Assembly (NCBI GenBank): GCA_028285085.1
Contig: JANQQI010000113.1
Coordinates: 1 to 64,000, forward strand
Direction of reading: 5' to 3'
Source of the DNA: Saprospiraceae bacterium
Lineage (GTDB): Bacteria; Bacteroidota; Bacteroidia; Chitinophagales; Saprospiraceae
Length of the DNA stretch: 64,000 nt
Within the stretch, counting starts at the first letter, position 1. Every line of letters starts with the position of its first letter. The translations under genes and the position numbers were made by a program. Shown piece by piece: positions 61,925 to 64,000 of the stretch. Below the pieces are notes generated by a model that worked only from the letters and a program-made list of their open reading frames with translations, was not told the DNA's origin and made no database searches.

Positions 61925-64000
61925 ATGAGAATATGGACATGTATCGTTATCATGTTGCTTTATTGCTCTATTGCCCTGGCTAATGTGGCAAGTTTCGCGG
62001 AAGTAAGAGAGATCGCTAAAGAGAGCGATTTCCCACTTCGCCAACAGATAGTTGAACGAATCAATAAAGAAGGGCCATTAAAAATCAAATGGTTTCGTTC
62101 ACCTCTGGAACTCAGAACAGTTCTTTTAGATCAAACTCTAATCCCCATTTTAGAAGACTACGAATCGCAAATCGAGCTGGAAATTGTTTATGTACTTAAT
62201 CAAAATGAAGCCGGACAATTTAAAGCCTTGGCTGGTCCTGCAGAATTAGAGGAAATCACCCGGCAATTAGTTTTGCAGGAGTATTATCCAGATCAATTCT
62301 ACAGGTATTTAAAAATTAGAGGTGATGTACTATTCAGAGATGATTGGGAAAGCACTATTCAACTTTTAGGCTTATCAGTATCTCGCTTCAGATCTCAAAT
62401 GCAAGAGGAAAACATCAAAAAACTTTTGCAAGAACATCATAATCACCTTGAAGCATCTTTTTCAGAATTTTATGATTCCCCTATACATATCAACAATCAG
62501 CCTTTTTTCAATGACCCTGCCTCATTCGAAGAAAGTTGTTGTAATATTTTCCAATGCCTTTGGAATTGTTTGGAAGGTGAATTTGGAGAAGACCCCCTTG
62601 AAACCTTTACGCTTTTCCGGGATATTTTTCAGGACTGTCCTGAATGCAGGTACCTTGCATTAAATAAATGTTGGGATTGTATTGAATCCCTTATTATTGT
62701 AATTACTGATGTGGGAGAATGTATTCTTGATTGTATCGTTAATCCCTGTGATTTTGATGGAGAAATCAGTTGTCAAATTAAAGACGAGTATTGTCATAAG
62801 ACCTACTCCATGCTTCCTACATACAATCCGGCAGGCCCTCCTATACCAGTAATATTTAGAAACGCTACTTGTGAAAAATGCCCAATCATAGAAGATTTCA
62901 CCAATGCACTAGGTGATAGAATTCTGAGCATAAAAAGTTTTCCACGTGGCAGTGATAGCCCAATTCCGGGTGTCACCACTATAGGGGAGATATATAGTCA
63001 GACGCCGACTAGTTATAAATATAAATTTACGAAAAACGATGAGACGATTGATGAAAATACCGTAGTCGTACCGTCCAATGGAACACAACCGGTTACACTG
63101 ACTCTATTCAATATTGATAGTTATGATCCCGAACCGAACGATGTATTTGTTTTAGAATACGAAGGGATGGGAGGTTATGAAGAATGTTTCAAAGGCAAGT
63201 ATATCATCAATGTAAGTTGTCCTTTTGTCACTTTTTCGTATGAAGATGACGGATTTAGAATCACCTTACAGCAAGATGGTTATCCGATTGACTACTACAT
63301 CGATTATTATATTACAGATTTTGAAGGTAATTTACTGATAAACAGTTTTGGAACATTAAGTCAAAATGAAGAAACCCTGGTCCAAACCAACTTCGAGTAT
63401 GATGTCGAATATTGTTTAAACTATACAGTAATTCCGGCAACTCCGGGAGGTGGTCTCGGCATCCTGGCAGACTGTGCAGATCCTATTTGTATCATCACTG
63501 AAAAGTGTGAACTGAGTGCATTTACCATAGACCTGGACTATGAATCGTATATGGATGAATCTGCCCCCGGTGAAAACGATGGAAAAATTGTATTAGATGC
63601 AACCGGCGGATCGGGTGATTTCGTATTCATCAACCTAGCTTCCCCCGATGAATTTGGCTCAGAGACCTTTACAGGCCTGGGTGCCGGACTGCATTGTTTT
63701 GTAGCGATTGATTTAAATACAGGTTGTGAAAGTGATGCCTTTTGTCTTGAAATAGCCTTAGACTGCACGCCCGACGAAGGGCCTCAAATCAATAACGATG
63801 GGCAAATCGTAGGAGAAGATCCGCCTCCCGGAGGAGAGAATGATGGTAAACCCGACGAAAATGGCGAAAGACCTGAACAGCGGCCAAATGGTGATCGCCC
63901 CGGAGATGGTAATTCTGATGCTGATACTTCCTCTGCAACCGACGACCCCGGTAATAATGACGGTGCTTCATGCCTGGAGTTATCCTCAATTATCACCCAC
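61925..64000 (+). CDS. Large secreted Cys-rich protein with SprB-like repeat, truncated by window edge
   Basis: Uninterrupted 692-codon frame MRIWTCIVIMLLYCSIALANVASFAEV... to the window end, absent from the ORF track because it has no stop; SprB-like NDGKIVLDATGGSGDFVFINLASPDEFGSETFTGLGAGLHCFVAIDLNTGC. Confidence 0.85.
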   Translation, partial: MRIWTCIVIMLLYCSIALANVASFAEVREIAKESDFPLRQQIVERINKEGPLKIKWFRSPLELRTVLLDQTLIPILEDYESQIELEIVYVLNQNEAGQFKALAGPAELEEITRQLVLQEYYPDQFYRYLKIRGDVLFRDDWESTIQLLGLSVSRFRSQMQEENIKKLLQEHHNHLEASFSEFYDSPIHINNQPFFNDPASFEESCCNIFQCLWNCLEGEFGEDPLETFTLFRDIFQDCPECRYLALNKCWDCIESLIIVITDVGECILDCIVNPCDFDGEISCQIKDEYCHKTYSMLPTYNPAGPPIPVIFRNATCEKCPIIEDFTNALGDRILSIKSFPRGSDSPIPGVTTIGEIYSQTPTSYKYKFTKNDETIDENTVVVPSNGTQPVTLTLFNIDSYDPEPNDVFVLEYEGMGGYEECFKGKYIINVSCPFVTFSYEDDGFRITLQQDGYPIDYYIDYYITDFEGNLLINSFGTLSQNEETLVQTNFEYDVEYCLNYTVIPATPGGGLGILADCADPICIITEKCELSAFTIDLDYESYMDESAPGENDGKIVLDATGGSGDFVFINLASPDEFGSETFTGLGAGLHCFVAIDLNTGCESDAFCLEIALDCTPDEGPQINNDGQIVGEDPPPGGENDGKPDENGERPEQRPNGDRPGDGNSDADTSSATDDPGNNDGASCLELSSIITH

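Noticed and set aside
62448-62663. 71-aa plus-strand ORF from the track
   Set aside because: Out-of-frame within the long 61925->64000 coding frame.
63538-63996. Minus-strand ORFs at the right edge
   Set aside because: Antisense to the acidic linker and SprB-like region of the 61925->64000 frame; composition mirrors the opposite strand.

Overview
This 64 kb window looks like a chromosome segment from a Bacteroidota bacterium, probably Saprospiraceae-like. The evidence is many type IX secretion (T9SS) C-terminal sorting domains, TAnnTTTG-type promoter boxes and Bacteroidota-style GG-leader peptides. No rRNA, tRNA, CRISPR array or intact transposon was recognised. Main content: (i) a leftward block of small genes at the left edge with two GG-leader RiPP-type precursors, plus a third, different GG-leader peptide near 50.1 kb; peptide/small-gene blocks at both places are divergent from paralogous ~500-aa helical proteins; (ii) T9SS-exported proteins: a haem peroxidase with dockerin/cohesin-like modules, an M12-like metalloprotease, a tandem trio of paralogs and an S74-like protein; (iii) a protein with 13 Ig-like repeats; (iv) a CHAT-TPR protein, a MATE transporter, a tandem-fused double D-Ala-D-Ala ligase and a PASTA protein; (v) a GlgE-type alpha-glucan cluster (GlgE, TreS-maltokinase, CBM48-HhH fusion, GlgB) in which the TreS domain appears to lack its catalytic nucleophile Asp; (vi) Lnt, DUF3857/transglutaminase, DUF2911 and other housekeeping genes; (vii) a long ORF running off the right edge (61925->64000) that the supplied ORF track misses. 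Best candidates for something undescribed are the GG-peptide/helical-protein modules, the nucleophile-less TreS-maltokinase, the CBM48-HhH fusion, and a structured inverted-repeat element near 61.3 kb sharing a 21-bp exact sequence with the trio's intergenic DNA. All family calls are from reading motifs, with no database search.
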